Of a stretch of DNA of 56,508 nucleotides, positions 16,055-24,998 are shown piece by piece. Location of the stretch: contig DCHZ01000038.1 in NCBI GenBank assembly GCA_002315385.1, forward strand, positions 82,614-139,121, written 5' to 3'. Both the position numbers and the translations under genes were made by a program. The notes beneath the pieces are model-generated. The model searched no databases, was not told the origin of the DNA, and saw only the letters and a program-made list of their open reading frames with translations. This stretch comes from Firmicutes bacterium UBA1739 (GTDB taxonomy: Bacteria > Bacillota > Clostridia > Peptostreptococcales > Anaerovoracaceae). The number at the start of each line of letters is the position of its first letter. Within the stretch, counting starts at the first letter, position 1.

Positions 16055-16921
16055 GTGAGAGATTATACAATTATAACTGATTCGGGATGCGATTTGAGCC
16101 TCGAAAGGCTCTCTCTCCTCGGTATTGAATCGGTGGATTTGAGTTTTCGGAAGGCAGATGAGTCCGTTGTTCATCTTAACCGCGAAATGAAAAACAGTGA
16201 TTTTTACAGTGAAATGAGAAAAGGAACTGTTTTTCAGACGTCTGCCGTCAGCCCCGGGAGTTATGTCCGCGAATTTGAAAAAGTGCTGGAGCAGGGAAAT
16301 AATATTTTTTATATCGGTATGTCCTCGGGAATAAGCAGTACATTTAATTCTGCGCTAATTGCAGCCGAAGAGTGCTCCGCTGATTATCCGGATTCCGGCA
16401 TTATTACCTTCGATTCGAAATGTGGTTCCGGAGGTCTAGGCCTGCTTCTCTTTCTGGCATCGAAAAAGAAAAAAGCCGGTGCATCACTTGAAGAATTACA
16501 TAAATATGTGTCCGAAATTTCTCCTAAAATCTGCCACTGGTATACTGTCGATGATCTGAAATATCTGAAAAGAGGAGGAAGAATCAGTGCGGCTTCCGCT
16601 TTCACCGCTACAGTTCTGGATATTAAACCTGTTATGACTATGGATGAGGCGGGTCGTCTTACAGGCAGCTCTAAAGTCAGAGGACGGAGACAGACTATAA
16701 AAGCTCTGGCGGATAAATACAGACTTCTCTCATCAGAAGCCGAAAACGGCATATATGTTATTTCTCATGCCGACTGTAAGGAAGATGCGATTCTTCTCGA
16801 AAGCATAATAAATCAGGAATCCGGGCTCAAAGCCGAGTGTATTTCTGAAATAGGTCCTGTTATCGGCTCTCATTCGGGTCCCGGAACTCTGGCACTGTTT
16901 TTTATCGGAAAGCGGCGCTGA
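16055..16921 (+). CDS. fakB: DegV family fatty-acid-binding protein, FakB-like
   Basis: A 288-residue DegV protein, which binds a fatty acid and presents it to FakA. The N terminus DYTIITDSGCDLSLE, FQTSAVSPGSYVREF and YIGMSSGISSTFNSA are family motifs, as is YLKRGGRISAASAF. GTG 16055 is preferred because AAGGAG is 8 bp upstream; the ATG at 16037 overlaps the fakA stop and has no site. It is the last gene of the operon and is followed by a terminator. Confidence 0.88.
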   Translation: MRDYTIITDSGCDLSLERLSLLGIESVDLSFRKADESVVHLNREMKNSDFYSEMRKGTVFQTSAVSPGSYVREFEKVLEQGNNIFYIGMSSGISSTFNSALIAAEECSADYPDSGIITFDSKCGSGGLGLLLFLASKKKKAGASLEELHKYVSEISPKICHWYTVDDLKYLKRGGRISAASAFTATVLDIKPVMTMDEAGRLTGSSKVRGRRQTIKALADKYRLLSSEAENGIYVISHADCKEDAILLESIINQESGLKAECISEIGPVIGSHSGPGTLALFFIGKRR

Positions 16922-16941
16922 GTTATCAGATTTTCCCCACA

Positions 16942-16971
16942 CCCCGATCACTATTCTGATTGGGGTTTTGT
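16942..16971 (+). terminator. Terminator of the PAP2/sigma/fak operon
   Basis: A 9-bp stem (CCCCGATCA at 16942-16950 with TGATTGGGG at 16957-16965) followed by TTTTG and TTCTT. Confidence 0.8.
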
Positions 16972-17049
16972 TCTTATATCCTGTTTTAGACTTTCTCCGG
17001 TCGAAACCAAAAAAAACACCCCAAAATACCGTCAAGCACATAATTCACG

Positions 17050-17207
17050 CCCTATCCGTAGATAGGTGGGTATCCTGTTTCCTGCTTCGCGCTACGTATG
17101 AACGTCATGCACCACACAGAAAAACGTAGATTCCCAAGTGCAAAGTGTAGGTTGAATTAAAACACTTTAACGAATATCTCAGGGATACTAAACAGTATAT
17201 GTATTTA
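17050..17207 (-). ncRNA. ssrS: 6S RNA candidate
   Basis: On the minus strand a TATAAT box (17215-17220) precedes a structured RNA of about 158 nt. It carries ATCCCTGAGATATTCG near its 5' end, close to the 5' CUGAGAUGUUCG of E. coli 6S RNA, and GCGAAGCAGG...AAACAGGATACC near the 3' end, as I recall for clostridial 6S RNAs. GTATCC and GGATAC can close the molecule, and CTACG/CGTAG forms the apical stem. 6S RNA binds sigma-A RNA polymerase in stationary phase. The exact 3' end is uncertain; a small CCTATC/GATAGG hairpin lies at 17051-17066. Confidence 0.68.
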
Positions 17208-17268
17208 TGGGCTTATTATACCACAGTCTACTGAAAAAGAGAATAGAAAACAATATTTTTTTCGCAAA

Positions 17269-17300
17269 CAGGGAGCAGCCTGAGCCGCTCCCTGTTTTTT
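17269..17300. terminator. Bidirectional terminator between rnpB and 6S RNA
   Basis: A perfect 8-bp stem (CAGGGAGC at 17269-17276 with GCTCCCTG at 17287-17294) is followed on the plus strand by six T, and on the minus strand by TTTGCG. It ends the rnpB transcript and insulates the 6S gene. Confidence 0.75.
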
Positions 17301-17330
17301 GTCAGCTGATAGCATGAAAAAGTCAAACAG

Positions 17331-17666
17331 GTGAGCAAGTCTGTAAGCCGGGTTCTGTCTCAGACAGCCATCTTTCTAGGCCTGTCGTCGCCGACAGGCT
17401 CGAGCGATCCACCTACCGGACCAACGACGAGCAGCCGCTTTTAAGGTCCCTTTCGATCTTGCTTCGGGTGGGGTTTACATGGCCGGCATGTTACCATACC
17501 GCCGGTGAGCTCTTACCTCACCATTTCAACCTTACCGCAATGCGGCGGTGTATTTCTGTTGCACTTTCCTTAGAGTCGCCTCCACCGGACGTTATCCGGC
17601 ACCCTGCTCTATGAAGCCCGGACTTTCCTCGAAGATAATATCCTCGCGACTGTCCGACTTACTCAC
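17331..17666 (-). ncRNA. rnpB: RNase P RNA component
   Basis: The catalytic RNA that trims the 5' leader of pre-tRNAs. Read on the minus strand, the 5' end GTGAGTAAGTC pairs with the 3' end GACTTGCTCAC to form P1. The universal P4 region GAGGAAAGTCCGGGCTTC, the GCAGGGTGCCGG stretch, ACAGAAATACACCGCC and the 3' CCCGGCTTACAGA are all present. About 336 nt, a normal length. It starts 7 bp after the nif3 stop. Confidence 0.96.
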
Positions 17667-17672
17667 ATAACT

Positions 17673-17700
17673 ATTATGCCATATTATTATATCTTTTCAA
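17673..17700 (-). promoter_or_regulatory. rnpB promoter embedded in the nif3 3' end
   Basis: On the minus strand TTGAAA (17695-17700) and CATAAT (17673-17678) are 16 bp apart and lie in the last codons and stop of nif3. The predicted start falls at the rnpB 5' end, about 17666. Confidence 0.65.
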
Positions 17701-18474
17701 GAAATTTCTTTGAGATTTACTGATAATAACTTCAGCTTTTTTATTGTTTCCGCTGATTGCTTTGGCCAGCTTTTCACCCATATTGGCGGCAAACAGAATT
17801 TCTGTTTCAAAATGACCGGCATCAATTACTGCAATTCCCAGATTCTCCGCATTCTGATAATCATGATATTTAACATCTCCCGTAATCAGCACATCACAGC
17901 CACTTTTTACAGCGGTTTCAAGAAGAGAAGCTCCCGCTCCGGTACATATTCCCACGGTGTGCACAATCCGCTCCGGATCACCTCCGTAGCTCAGTCCCTT
18001 ATTCTTCATGATTTTCTCATTAATCAATCCGCACAGCTTTCCGAGGCTTAACGGTTCTGCCGGTTTTCCAATCCTCATTACCGGTTCCTCTTCCGGAATT
18101 TCCACATTTTTGAGGTTTAAAATCTCCGCAAGGCGGTCATTGTTCCCCCCCACCGCCGCATCAAAGGTAGTGTGAGCCGAATACACAGATATTCCTTCTT
18201 TAATAAGACGAATTACCATACCGCTGTGATTATCATCTATTCTAAGCTGTCTTATAGAACCGAAAAAAACCGGATGATGGCTGAGAATAAAATCACAGCT
18301 CATTTCAACAGCTTCTTCTATTGTGTCCTCGCATACATCAAGACACACCAGAATCCTTTCTACCGGATCATCGCTGCACATTATCTGAATCCCGGAATTA
18401 TCCCAGTCCTCCATCAGCTCCGGCGGAGCCGTTTTTTCGATAATTTCAATCAGTTCTCTCTTATCTATCGCCAT
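17674..18474 (-). CDS. Nif3-like dinuclear metal centre hexameric protein (YqfO family)
   Basis: A 266-residue Nif3/GTP cyclohydrolase I type 2 homologue. The family forms toroidal hexamers with a two-metal site; its physiological reaction is not settled. Motifs: MEDWDNSG near 22-28, ILSHHPVFF at 63-71 (metal histidines), and DVKYHDYQNAENLGIAVIDAGHFETE (split at the middle) towards the C terminus. It lacks the inserted PII-like domain of long forms. It overlaps trmK by 14 bp, the usual pairing in Firmicutes. Confidence 0.93.
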   Translation of the reverse strand: MAIDKRELIEIIEKTAPPELMEDWDNSGIQIMCSDDPVERILVCLDVCEDTIEEAVEMSCDFILSHHPVFFGSIRQLRIDDNHSGMVIRLIKEGISVYSAHTTFDAAVGGNNDRLAEILNLKNVEIPEEEPVMRIGKPAEPLSLGKLCGLINEKIMKNKGLSYGGDPERIVHTVGICTGAGASLLETAVKSGCDVLITGDVKYHDYQNAENLGIAVIDAGHFETEILFAANMGEKLAKAISGNNKKAEVIISKSQRNFLKRYNNMA

Positions 18475-19189
18475 TTTGCCTTATTTCCTCCAACATTGCG
18501 ATTTTCTTTTCCGCAGTCTTTCTGCTCAATATTCCCCCGTCTCCTTCGGCATGTGCGGCATTTACCGCTATCCGTCTTTCCACGGCGAGTTTTCTGTCAA
18601 TAAACTCAGTCAGCAGAGGATCATTGTTAAGAATTAAACACATCCCCACCTCATACTGTTTCTCCGCATTTCCGAAATATTCTATTTCCGCGTTATATCC
18701 CTTTGAAACAGGCTCTGCACATATTATTTCCCATACAAAACGACTTTCCCTGGCCAGTTTCTCACCGGTTATCCTAAAACCGTTTTTCAAAAGCCATTCT
18801 CTAAGCCTGTCCGGAGCATTCCGAGGCTGCAGAATCAATCGCTTCAATGTTAACGCCTTGTCAATATCCTCTTCAAGTATTTTTCGAATCAGAAGACCTC
18901 CCATTCCGGCAATAACAACGGTATCCACCTCGCCCACATCAATAACCGAAAGCCCGGCTCCGAGTCGCATCATTATCCCTTCCCGACAGTCCCCGAAATG
19001 ACGTTTCAGGTTTTCCTCCATTTTCTCAAGAGGGCCGGGATTCACATCTCCTGCCACCACATATTCGGAAATACCGCTTTGTCTCAAGTACATGGGAATG
19101 TAACCGTGATCGGTGCCTATATCCGCCACCCGGTCACCAGTTTTAATGAAACCGGCAATTACCTCCAATCTTTCAGATAATCGAACCAT
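18461..19189 (-). CDS. trmK: tRNA (adenine(22)-N1)-methyltransferase
   Basis: A 242-residue AdoMet-dependent enzyme that makes m1A22 in tRNA. Motif I is VADIGTDHGYIP at 21-32; VIAGMGGLLI and LQPRNAPDRLREWL are diagnostic of TrmK. A C-terminal coiled-coil follows. ATG 19189 is chosen over GTG 19195 because AAGGAG then has 5-bp spacing. It lies 14 bp downstream of sigA. Confidence 0.93.
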   Translation of the reverse strand: MVRLSERLEVIAGFIKTGDRVADIGTDHGYIPMYLRQSGISEYVVAGDVNPGPLEKMEENLKRHFGDCREGIMMRLGAGLSVIDVGEVDTVVIAGMGGLLIRKILEEDIDKALTLKRLILQPRNAPDRLREWLLKNGFRITGEKLARESRFVWEIICAEPVSKGYNAEIEYFGNAEKQYEVGMCLILNNDPLLTEFIDRKLAVERRIAVNAAHAEGDGGILSRKTAEKKIAMLEEIRQNGDR

Positions 19190-19203
19190 ATTCACTCCTT
19201 CTC

Positions 19204-20379
19204 CTACTCCAGATAATCCTTAAGCTTCTTGCTTCTGCTGGGATGTCTGAGCTTACGGAGTGCCTTGGCTTCAATCTGCCGGATTCTTTCTCTTGTAACA
19301 TCAAACTGTTTTCCTACTTCCTCAAGTGTTCTGGCTCTTCCGTCCTCAAGACCGAATCTAAGCTTCAGAACTCTTTGTTCTCTCTCGGTAAGTGTATCCA
19401 GGACCTCCATCAGCTGCTCCTTAAGCATTGAGAATGCAGCCGCTTCTGCCGGTGCCGGGACATCATCATCAGGGATGAAATCTCCGAGGTGACTGTCCTC
19501 TTCTTCTCCTATCGGAGTTTCGAGGGATACAGGCTCCTGAGCAATCTTAAGTATTTCTCTTACCTTATCAACAGGCATATCCATTTCCTCGGCAATTTCC
19601 TCCGGTGTCGGTTCGCGCCCGTACTCCTGCAAAAGCTGCCTTGAAATACGAATAAGCTTGTTAATCGTTTCAACCATATGCACGGGAATTCTGATAGTTC
19701 TTGCCTGGTCTGCAATGGAACGTGTGATAGCCTGCCTTATCCACCAGGTTGCATATGTACTGAATTTGTATCCTTTTCTCCAGTCGAATTTATCAACTGC
19801 TTTTATCAGCCCGAGATTTCCTTCCTGAATCAGATCAAGAAACAGCATGCCTCTTCCCACATATCTTTTTGCTATGCTGACAACCAATCTCAGATTAGCC
19901 TCACACAGCTTTTTCTTGGCATCATCGTCGCCGTTTTCCATTCTTTTTGCAAGTTCAATTTCTTCTTCCGCAGTCAGAAGCGGAACCTTGCCGATTTCCT
20001 TGAGATACATTCTGACAGGATCATCAACGTTTATTCCCTTGGGAAGTGAAAGATCTATTTCCACTTCTCCGTTATCATCTGCCGAATGATCCGAAATATC
20101 ATGCTGAACTGCATTATCTTCAATTTCGTTTATTTCTTCCGTATGTTCCTCTGATGTAATCTCAATTCCCCGGGACAGCAGTGTATCATACAATTCCTCA
20201 ACCTGCTCTTTGTCAAGTTCTATATGCTCAAGATAATCCGCCACTTCATGGTAGGATACCTTCGTACGCCCTCCGATTCTGTTTGTAACATACTCAATAA
20301 TATCCCTGCTACTCTCTCTTTCTCCTTTTCCTCCGTCTTCCATCATGTCCGGTTTCAATTCTTTTCTTGTTTCTTCCAT
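19204..20379 (-). CDS. sigA: Primary sigma factor SigA (RpoD)
   Basis: The 391-residue housekeeping sigma factor. A short acidic region 1.1 precedes region 1.2 DPVRMYLKEIGKVPLLT; region 2 contains NLRLVVSIAKRY and YKFSTYATWWIRQAITR; region 4.2 has VTRERIRQIEAKALRKLRHP. All are intact. ATG 20379 is chosen for AAGGAGG with 8-bp spacing; the longer start at 20424 lacks one. It follows dnaG by 57 bp in the classical macromolecular synthesis operon. Confidence 0.97.
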   Translation of the reverse strand: MEETRKELKPDMMEDGGKGERESSRDIIEYVTNRIGGRTKVSYHEVADYLEHIELDKEQVEELYDTLLSRGIEITSEEHTEEINEIEDNAVQHDISDHSADDNGEVEIDLSLPKGINVDDPVRMYLKEIGKVPLLTAEEEIELAKRMENGDDDAKKKLCEANLRLVVSIAKRYVGRGMLFLDLIQEGNLGLIKAVDKFDWRKGYKFSTYATWWIRQAITRSIADQARTIRIPVHMVETINKLIRISRQLLQEYGREPTPEEIAEEMDMPVDKVREILKIAQEPVSLETPIGEEEDSHLGDFIPDDDVPAPAEAAAFSMLKEQLMEVLDTLTEREQRVLKLRFGLEDGRARTLEEVGKQFDVTRERIRQIEAKALRKLRHPSRSKKLKDYLE

Positions 20380-20436
20380 AATCATATCCTCCTTAACGGT
20401 CTTATCCCAAAACAACTGTTGCATATCGGTATAAAA

Positions 20437-22233
20437 TCATTTTTTTATATTGTTAATACTATTACCTATTTCCATCATTTCTTCCGACAGAGTCCTGATT
20501 TCCTCCTCATTTCCTTCTTCGTCAAGAACCTCAAGAAGCTTCATTATTGTCTTCTGCCTTTTTCTGAGATTGTGAATTTTTATTCTATTAACACATTCCT
20601 TAAAAGTATCATCCTCATTTCCCACCGGCAGCATATTATTCATAATGTCTCTGAACAGCATTTCCTCTTCTTCCGAAACCGCCTCCACCACCGCTTCCGT
20701 GTCTGTTTCCGAGTCGTCACAGTAATTAATTACTATTTGCTCAAGAATCCCCTCATATCCGCTTCCGTAGAAATAAGTGGAAATCTCGTTGTCCGCCGCA
20801 ATTTTCGGAATGTATTTCCCATTCTGAATCATTAGTTTAATCAGCATCCTAACCACCGGAGTCTTATATTCTTCTGCCGGTTCCGGATTATCCGTTTTAT
20901 GCTCGGGCTTAACTGTAACGGTGTCTTCCCGGGATATTCCCGCTCCTGCCGCAGAAAAACCTCCGGTTCCGCCTCCTCCCGCTTCCACCTCTCTTCTGAG
21001 AGAGCTCTCCGGAATCCCGGACAGTTCGGAAACATATTTAATATATGTCGCCTGCTCCGCAGGACTTTTAATTTTTCTGAGCTTCGCACTTGCCTCTTCA
21101 AGAAACCTTATGCTTCCGTCAGTAGTTTTCAAATCGTGTTTCTTCTTTAATATGTCAATAATATATTCTGTATCGGTAACGGCTTTTTCCGTAAGTTTTT
21201 CAAAAGCTTCTTTGCCGTTTTTCTTAATATACTCGTCCGGATCCTTACCTTCATCAAGAAGCAGTATTCTCACCCTGAGTCCCGCAGATTTAAGTATGTC
21301 TATTCCCCTCATCGTTGCCGCCTGCCCGGCATCATCGGAATCATACGACAGAATTACGGTATCCGTATATTTTCTGATAAGTCTTGCCTGTTCGGGCGTC
21401 AATGCCGTTCCGAGAGTTGCTACGGCATTTTCAATCCCCCTGTCTGCCAGCGATACAACATCCATATATCCTTCAACAAGAATCGCCCTGTTTTTTTTCC
21501 TGATAGCATTCTTTGCCTGATCCAGACCGTAAAGATTTTCTTTCTTTTTGAAAATCAGAGTCTCGGGTGAATTAAGGTATTTCGGCATTTCTCCCGAAAC
21601 AGCCCTTCCTCCAAATCCGATAACCTTATTTCTTGTGTTTTTAATAGGGAATATAAGACGGTTTCTGAATTTGTCGTAGGGATCCCCTCCTTTTTTCTCG
21701 GACAGAAGACCCGCCTCCAGCCCGAGTTCTTTCGGAATATCCCGGGTTTTAAAGAAATCCGCCAGATCTCTCCATCCGTTTTCGGCATATCCTATCCCGA
21801 ATTTTCTTGCCGTTTCCGGAGATATTTCCCTGCCTATCAGATATTTTAACCCTTCATTGGCTCCTCTTCTGAGATTCTTGTAAAAATGTATGGCCGCCTC
21901 CCGGGATACATTGTACAGCTCTTCTTTTTTCTTATCTCTGTACCCGGAACCGTTATTTACCTCTATTCCGGCAATCTCTCCCAGCTTTTCCAGAGCTTCC
22001 CTGAAGTCAATATTCTCAGCTTCCTGAATGAAATTAATTACATCGCCTTTTTTTCCGCAGCCGAAGCAGTTGAAAATCTGCTTATCGGGTGAAACAACAA
22101 AAGAAGGGGTTTTTTCGCCGTGAAAAGGACACAGTCCCTTATAATTGCTGCCTGCCCGTTTTAACTGAACATATCGGCCTACAATATCAACTATATCACA
22201 ATTATCCTTTATCTGTTCTACTACATCATTCAT
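20437..22233 (-). CDS. dnaG: DNA primase
   Basis: A 598-residue primase that makes RNA primers at the replication fork. The CHC2 zinc finger (C35, H38, C56, C59) is followed by the catalytic core with the TOPRIM residues EGYMDV and SYDSDDAG, and a C-terminal helicase-binding region. ATG 22233 is preferred, with TTGGAG 6 bp upstream; the ATG at 22251 lacks a site. Neighbours are dgt upstream (36 bp) and sigA downstream. Confidence 0.97.
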   Translation of the reverse strand: MNDVVEQIKDNCDIVDIVGRYVQLKRAGSNYKGLCPFHGEKTPSFVVSPDKQIFNCFGCGKKGDVINFIQEAENIDFREALEKLGEIAGIEVNNGSGYRDKKKEELYNVSREAAIHFYKNLRRGANEGLKYLIGREISPETARKFGIGYAENGWRDLADFFKTRDIPKELGLEAGLLSEKKGGDPYDKFRNRLIFPIKNTRNKVIGFGGRAVSGEMPKYLNSPETLIFKKKENLYGLDQAKNAIRKKNRAILVEGYMDVVSLADRGIENAVATLGTALTPEQARLIRKYTDTVILSYDSDDAGQAATMRGIDILKSAGLRVRILLLDEGKDPDEYIKKNGKEAFEKLTEKAVTDTEYIIDILKKKHDLKTTDGSIRFLEEASAKLRKIKSPAEQATYIKYVSELSGIPESSLRREVEAGGGGTGGFSAAGAGISREDTVTVKPEHKTDNPEPAEEYKTPVVRMLIKLMIQNGKYIPKIAADNEISTYFYGSGYEGILEQIVINYCDDSETDTEAVVEAVSEEEEMLFRDIMNNMLPVGNEDDTFKECVNRIKIHNLRKRQKTIMKLLEVLDEEGNEEEIRTLSEEMMEIGNSINNIKK

Positions 22234-22269
22234 TCTGTTCTCCAACCCCATGATAAATTATTAAGAAAT

Positions 22270-23289
22270 TTAATAAAAATATTTTGTAAATGATGCACCC
22301 GGCATGAATATTCTTTCATACATTCTCAGCGCATATCTGTCTGTCATTGATGCAACATAATCCTTTACAGCCTCTTTGACACCCCAGGGTTCAATCAGCA
22401 GCTGCATTTCCGCCGACATTTCCGCCGGATTATCGCAGTAATAATAATAAAGCTGCTTTATCATACGATCAATTTTTTCCGTTTCTTCTCTTCTTTCCGG
22501 AGGCTGATACACGTGCTCAAATAAGTATTTTCTCAGCCCGTTCATGGCTTCAAGCCTCTCCGGACTCATAATAATATCATTTTTACCGTCACTGTTTTCA
22601 ATCAGATCTGTTACCAGAGTATTTATTCTTCCGCTGTGGCTTATTCCCAGTTCTTTAATACATTCCTCCGGCAGATCGCCGATTCTGATTATTCCCGCCC
22701 TGATGGCATCATCTATGTCATGGTTGATGTAAGCAATACGGTCACTTATCCTCACCACACGCCCTTCCAGAGTAAAAGGCATCTGTGCCCCCGTATGATT
22801 CAATATGCCGTCTCTTACTTCTTCTGTCAGATTGAGCGGTGATCCAGACGGGCTTTTTTCAAGAACATCCACTACTCTCAGGCTCTGAACATTATGTCTG
22901 AAGCCTCCGTCATGAATTGAGTTCAGCGCATTTTCCCCGCCATGTCCGAAAGGGGTATGACCTAAATCATGCCCTATTGCAATTGCTTCCGTAAGGTCTT
23001 CATTTAATGACAGACTTCTGGCAATCGTTCTGGATATCTGTGCCACTTCCAGTGTGTGGGTTAATCTCGTTCTGTAATGATCCTCTTCCGGGGAAATAAA
23101 GACCTGAGTTTTATGCATCAGCCGTCTAAGGGCCTTGGAATGTATTATCCTGTCTCTGTCCCGTTGATATTCGGTTCTTACACTGCATTTTTTTTCTTCC
23201 AGCTTTCTTCCTCTGGTTTCGGAGGACCTGGAAGCATATTCAGACAGGCGTTCGTCTTCTATTTTTTCATATTGCTCTCTGTAAACCAA
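22270..23289 (-). CDS. dgt: Deoxyguanosinetriphosphate triphosphohydrolase-like protein
   Basis: A 339-residue HD-superfamily dNTPase that releases triphosphate from dGTP and related nucleotides. The signature is DRDRIIHSKALRRLMHKTQV, then TRLTHTLEV, the HD pair in AIGHDLGHTPFGHGGE, and YINHDIDD. The start is taken as TTG 23289 because AGGAGG lies 8 bp upstream. The ATG at 23310 places that same sequence inside the gene and is less likely. The order dgt-dnaG-sigA is common in Clostridia. Confidence 0.9.
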   Translation of the reverse strand: MVYREQYEKIEDERLSEYASRSSETRGRKLEEKKCSVRTEYQRDRDRIIHSKALRRLMHKTQVFISPEEDHYRTRLTHTLEVAQISRTIARSLSLNEDLTEAIAIGHDLGHTPFGHGGENALNSIHDGGFRHNVQSLRVVDVLEKSPSGSPLNLTEEVRDGILNHTGAQMPFTLEGRVVRISDRIAYINHDIDDAIRAGIIRIGDLPEECIKELGISHSGRINTLVTDLIENSDGKNDIIMSPERLEAMNGLRKYLFEHVYQPPERREETEKIDRMIKQLYYYYCDNPAEMSAEMQLLIEPWGVKEAVKDYVASMTDRYALRMYERIFMPGASFTKYFY

Positions 23290-23310
23290 ATTCCCAACCT
23301 CCTTTTCCAT

Positions 23311-23597
23311 ATTTCATCATTATTCTCCATATATAGTATTTGCAGCGATAACCTCATTTCCTTTTTTTTTCCGTAAATAATCAAAAAATCAGGACAAAAA
23401 ACAGGGTACATTTCAGACCGGCACAGTCACAGACACCGATGATGCTGCCGATGCCGATATTAATACAACTGAAACAGTAAAAGGTATGCATAATGATGCT
23501 AATCTCATATTCTCCCTCCGGTTTCAATCCGATTTTTAATTAATAATCAACGATTCTCAATACTGTTTAACAGATATCCGGGCCGTTTTACGGGTCG
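23311..23597. other. Intergenic region between dgt and eutH, no supported gene
   Basis: About 350 bp separate the two genes. The plus strand has an open frame from about 23383 to 23540 with a protein-like tail (GTVTDTDDAADADINTTE) but no start codon or ribosome site. It may be gene debris or chance. No promoter could be assigned with confidence. Confidence 0.4.
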
Positions 23598-23625
23598 AAA
23601 AAAGACCCCACGTTTATGTGAGGTC
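23598..23625 (-). terminator. Terminator of eutH
   Basis: On the minus strand GACCTCAC and GTGGGGTC form an 8-bp stem (with one G-T pair) followed by TTTTTT (23598-23603). Confidence 0.85.
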
Positions 23626-23640
23626 CCGGTATTATATAAA

Positions 23641-24720
23641 TTATTCCGTATCCTTATCCGGTTTTACCAGCAATGCCGCAGCCACCGCACAGCCTCCCGC
23701 AATCAGCTTGGCTGCGAAATAGGATATCAGTTCCCGACCTTCCGCAAAACCCGAAACAAAACCCATCTGCCCTCCTATGATATAAGCTCCGCTGATGGAA
23801 AACGCTCCGTTAATAATCTTTCCTCTCCTGTCCATTTTGCCGAAAACCGGAATCATAGCAAGAGTGGATGTCATTCCGAGAATTAATCCGATTACCGCAT
23901 ATTCGTTGGTTTTCATTACCCCGGCAGTCACCGCAAAAAATCTGCCGAAATATCTGAGCGCCAGCTTTGAAAATACCAGCGATCCGCCTATTACCACTGT
24001 CATTTTCACTACAGCAAGAATCACTTCATAAACCAGCGAAATATCAGTAAATGACCATGCTGGCACGAAAACCCCGGCCAATACAACAGCAAACAGTATA
24101 ATGCTCAAAACACTTATAATATTTCCGAATCCCATCATAACAGCTGAAGTCTTTTTGGGTGAGCATTTAAAGCAGACAATCAGAATCACACAGATCACTG
24201 CCATCGGAATCAGATTCGTGCATAATACTTTAACCGGCATTCCGAGAATCAGCCCGCCGATTATCAGTCCCGGCAGAATTGTGGCAGTTCCAATAATAAA
24301 ACCGTCCATCAGGATGCGCACATCATTTTTATCCCGAATCCCCGCAAGACATACAGGAAACTGGAAAGAAATCGCCGCTCCCAATGTCGATGCCATCAGC
24401 ATTCCTGAAAACAGTCCCACACTCCGGGATTCCGCCATCTGAAGACATATCGGCAGTCCCCCCATGTCCGGGGAAATAACAGCTCCTATTATTACCGAGG
24501 GATCAAAAGGAAGAATCGAAGAAAGAGCTGCAATTTTATCCGAGCAGGCTTCCACTGCCGTTATTCCCACACAGTATACTCCGGTCATTGCCATGGCCAT
24601 CGCACCCATCATTGACAACCCTTTGTCAAACTCTTCTCCCAGTTTTAATCGATTGCCCGTTATCCTGTCGATTATTCCTATCCCGGCAAAAACCAGCATA
24701 ATTGCTATTACTACATTCAC
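23641..24720 (-). CDS. eutH: EutH-family ethanolamine transporter-like membrane protein
   Basis: A 359-residue polytopic membrane protein with about ten hydrophobic segments. It matches the EutH family, thought to bring ethanolamine into the cell: GNRLKLGEEFDKGLSMMGAM at the N terminus, SPDMGGLPICLQMA, and AFSISGAYIIGGQMGFVSG. GTG 24720 follows AGGAG with suitable spacing. No other eut gene (ammonia lyase, shell proteins) is in the window, so it is an orphan; a different small amine is possible. It ends in a strong terminator. Confidence 0.85.
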   Translation of the reverse strand: MNVVIAIMLVFAGIGIIDRITGNRLKLGEEFDKGLSMMGAMAMAMTGVYCVGITAVEACSDKIAALSSILPFDPSVIIGAVISPDMGGLPICLQMAESRSVGLFSGMLMASTLGAAISFQFPVCLAGIRDKNDVRILMDGFIIGTATILPGLIIGGLILGMPVKVLCTNLIPMAVICVILIVCFKCSPKKTSAVMMGFGNIISVLSIILFAVVLAGVFVPAWSFTDISLVYEVILAVVKMTVVIGGSLVFSKLALRYFGRFFAVTAGVMKTNEYAVIGLILGMTSTLAMIPVFGKMDRRGKIINGAFSISGAYIIGGQMGFVSGFAEGRELISYFAAKLIAGGCAVAAALLVKPDKDTE

Positions 24721-24797
24721 TTCTTCACTCCTGTTTTATTCAAAGCTATCACAAAACCGAAAATACATCCGTTTCACGCAGATATGCCGCATCCCGT

Positions 24798-24998
24798 CTA
24801 TATCCCCAGCACTCTTGAAATCCTGTAGGCTCTTTTGAGGTGAGCTGCAACATTCTCAATTCTGCTCACGTACCACTCATCCGTAAGATCCTTTTCCATT
24901 CTTCCCAGAATGGTATCCGGCCTCTGATGTGTCAGAATATCAAACGCTTTTTCCTGTTTAAGCCCTTTTTTTATCTGTTCCGCAAAACCTTCCAGTCT
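24798..24998 (-). pseudogene. In-frame reading frame after the stop of the preceding gene
   Basis: Directly after the TAA at 24999-25001, and in the same frame, 66 codons stay open (RLEGFAEQIKKGLKQEKAF onward, ending YRISRVLGI) to TAG 24798. The sequence is protein-like and highly charged but has no good start of its own; the only ATG would give 33 residues with poor spacing. It may be the severed C terminus of the upstream protein, or a small decayed gene. Not recognised. Confidence 0.4.

Noticed and set aside
23383..23540. Open plus-strand frame in the dgt-eutH gap
   Set aside because: No start codon, no ribosome site and no recognisable domain; kept only as a note in the intergenic entry.
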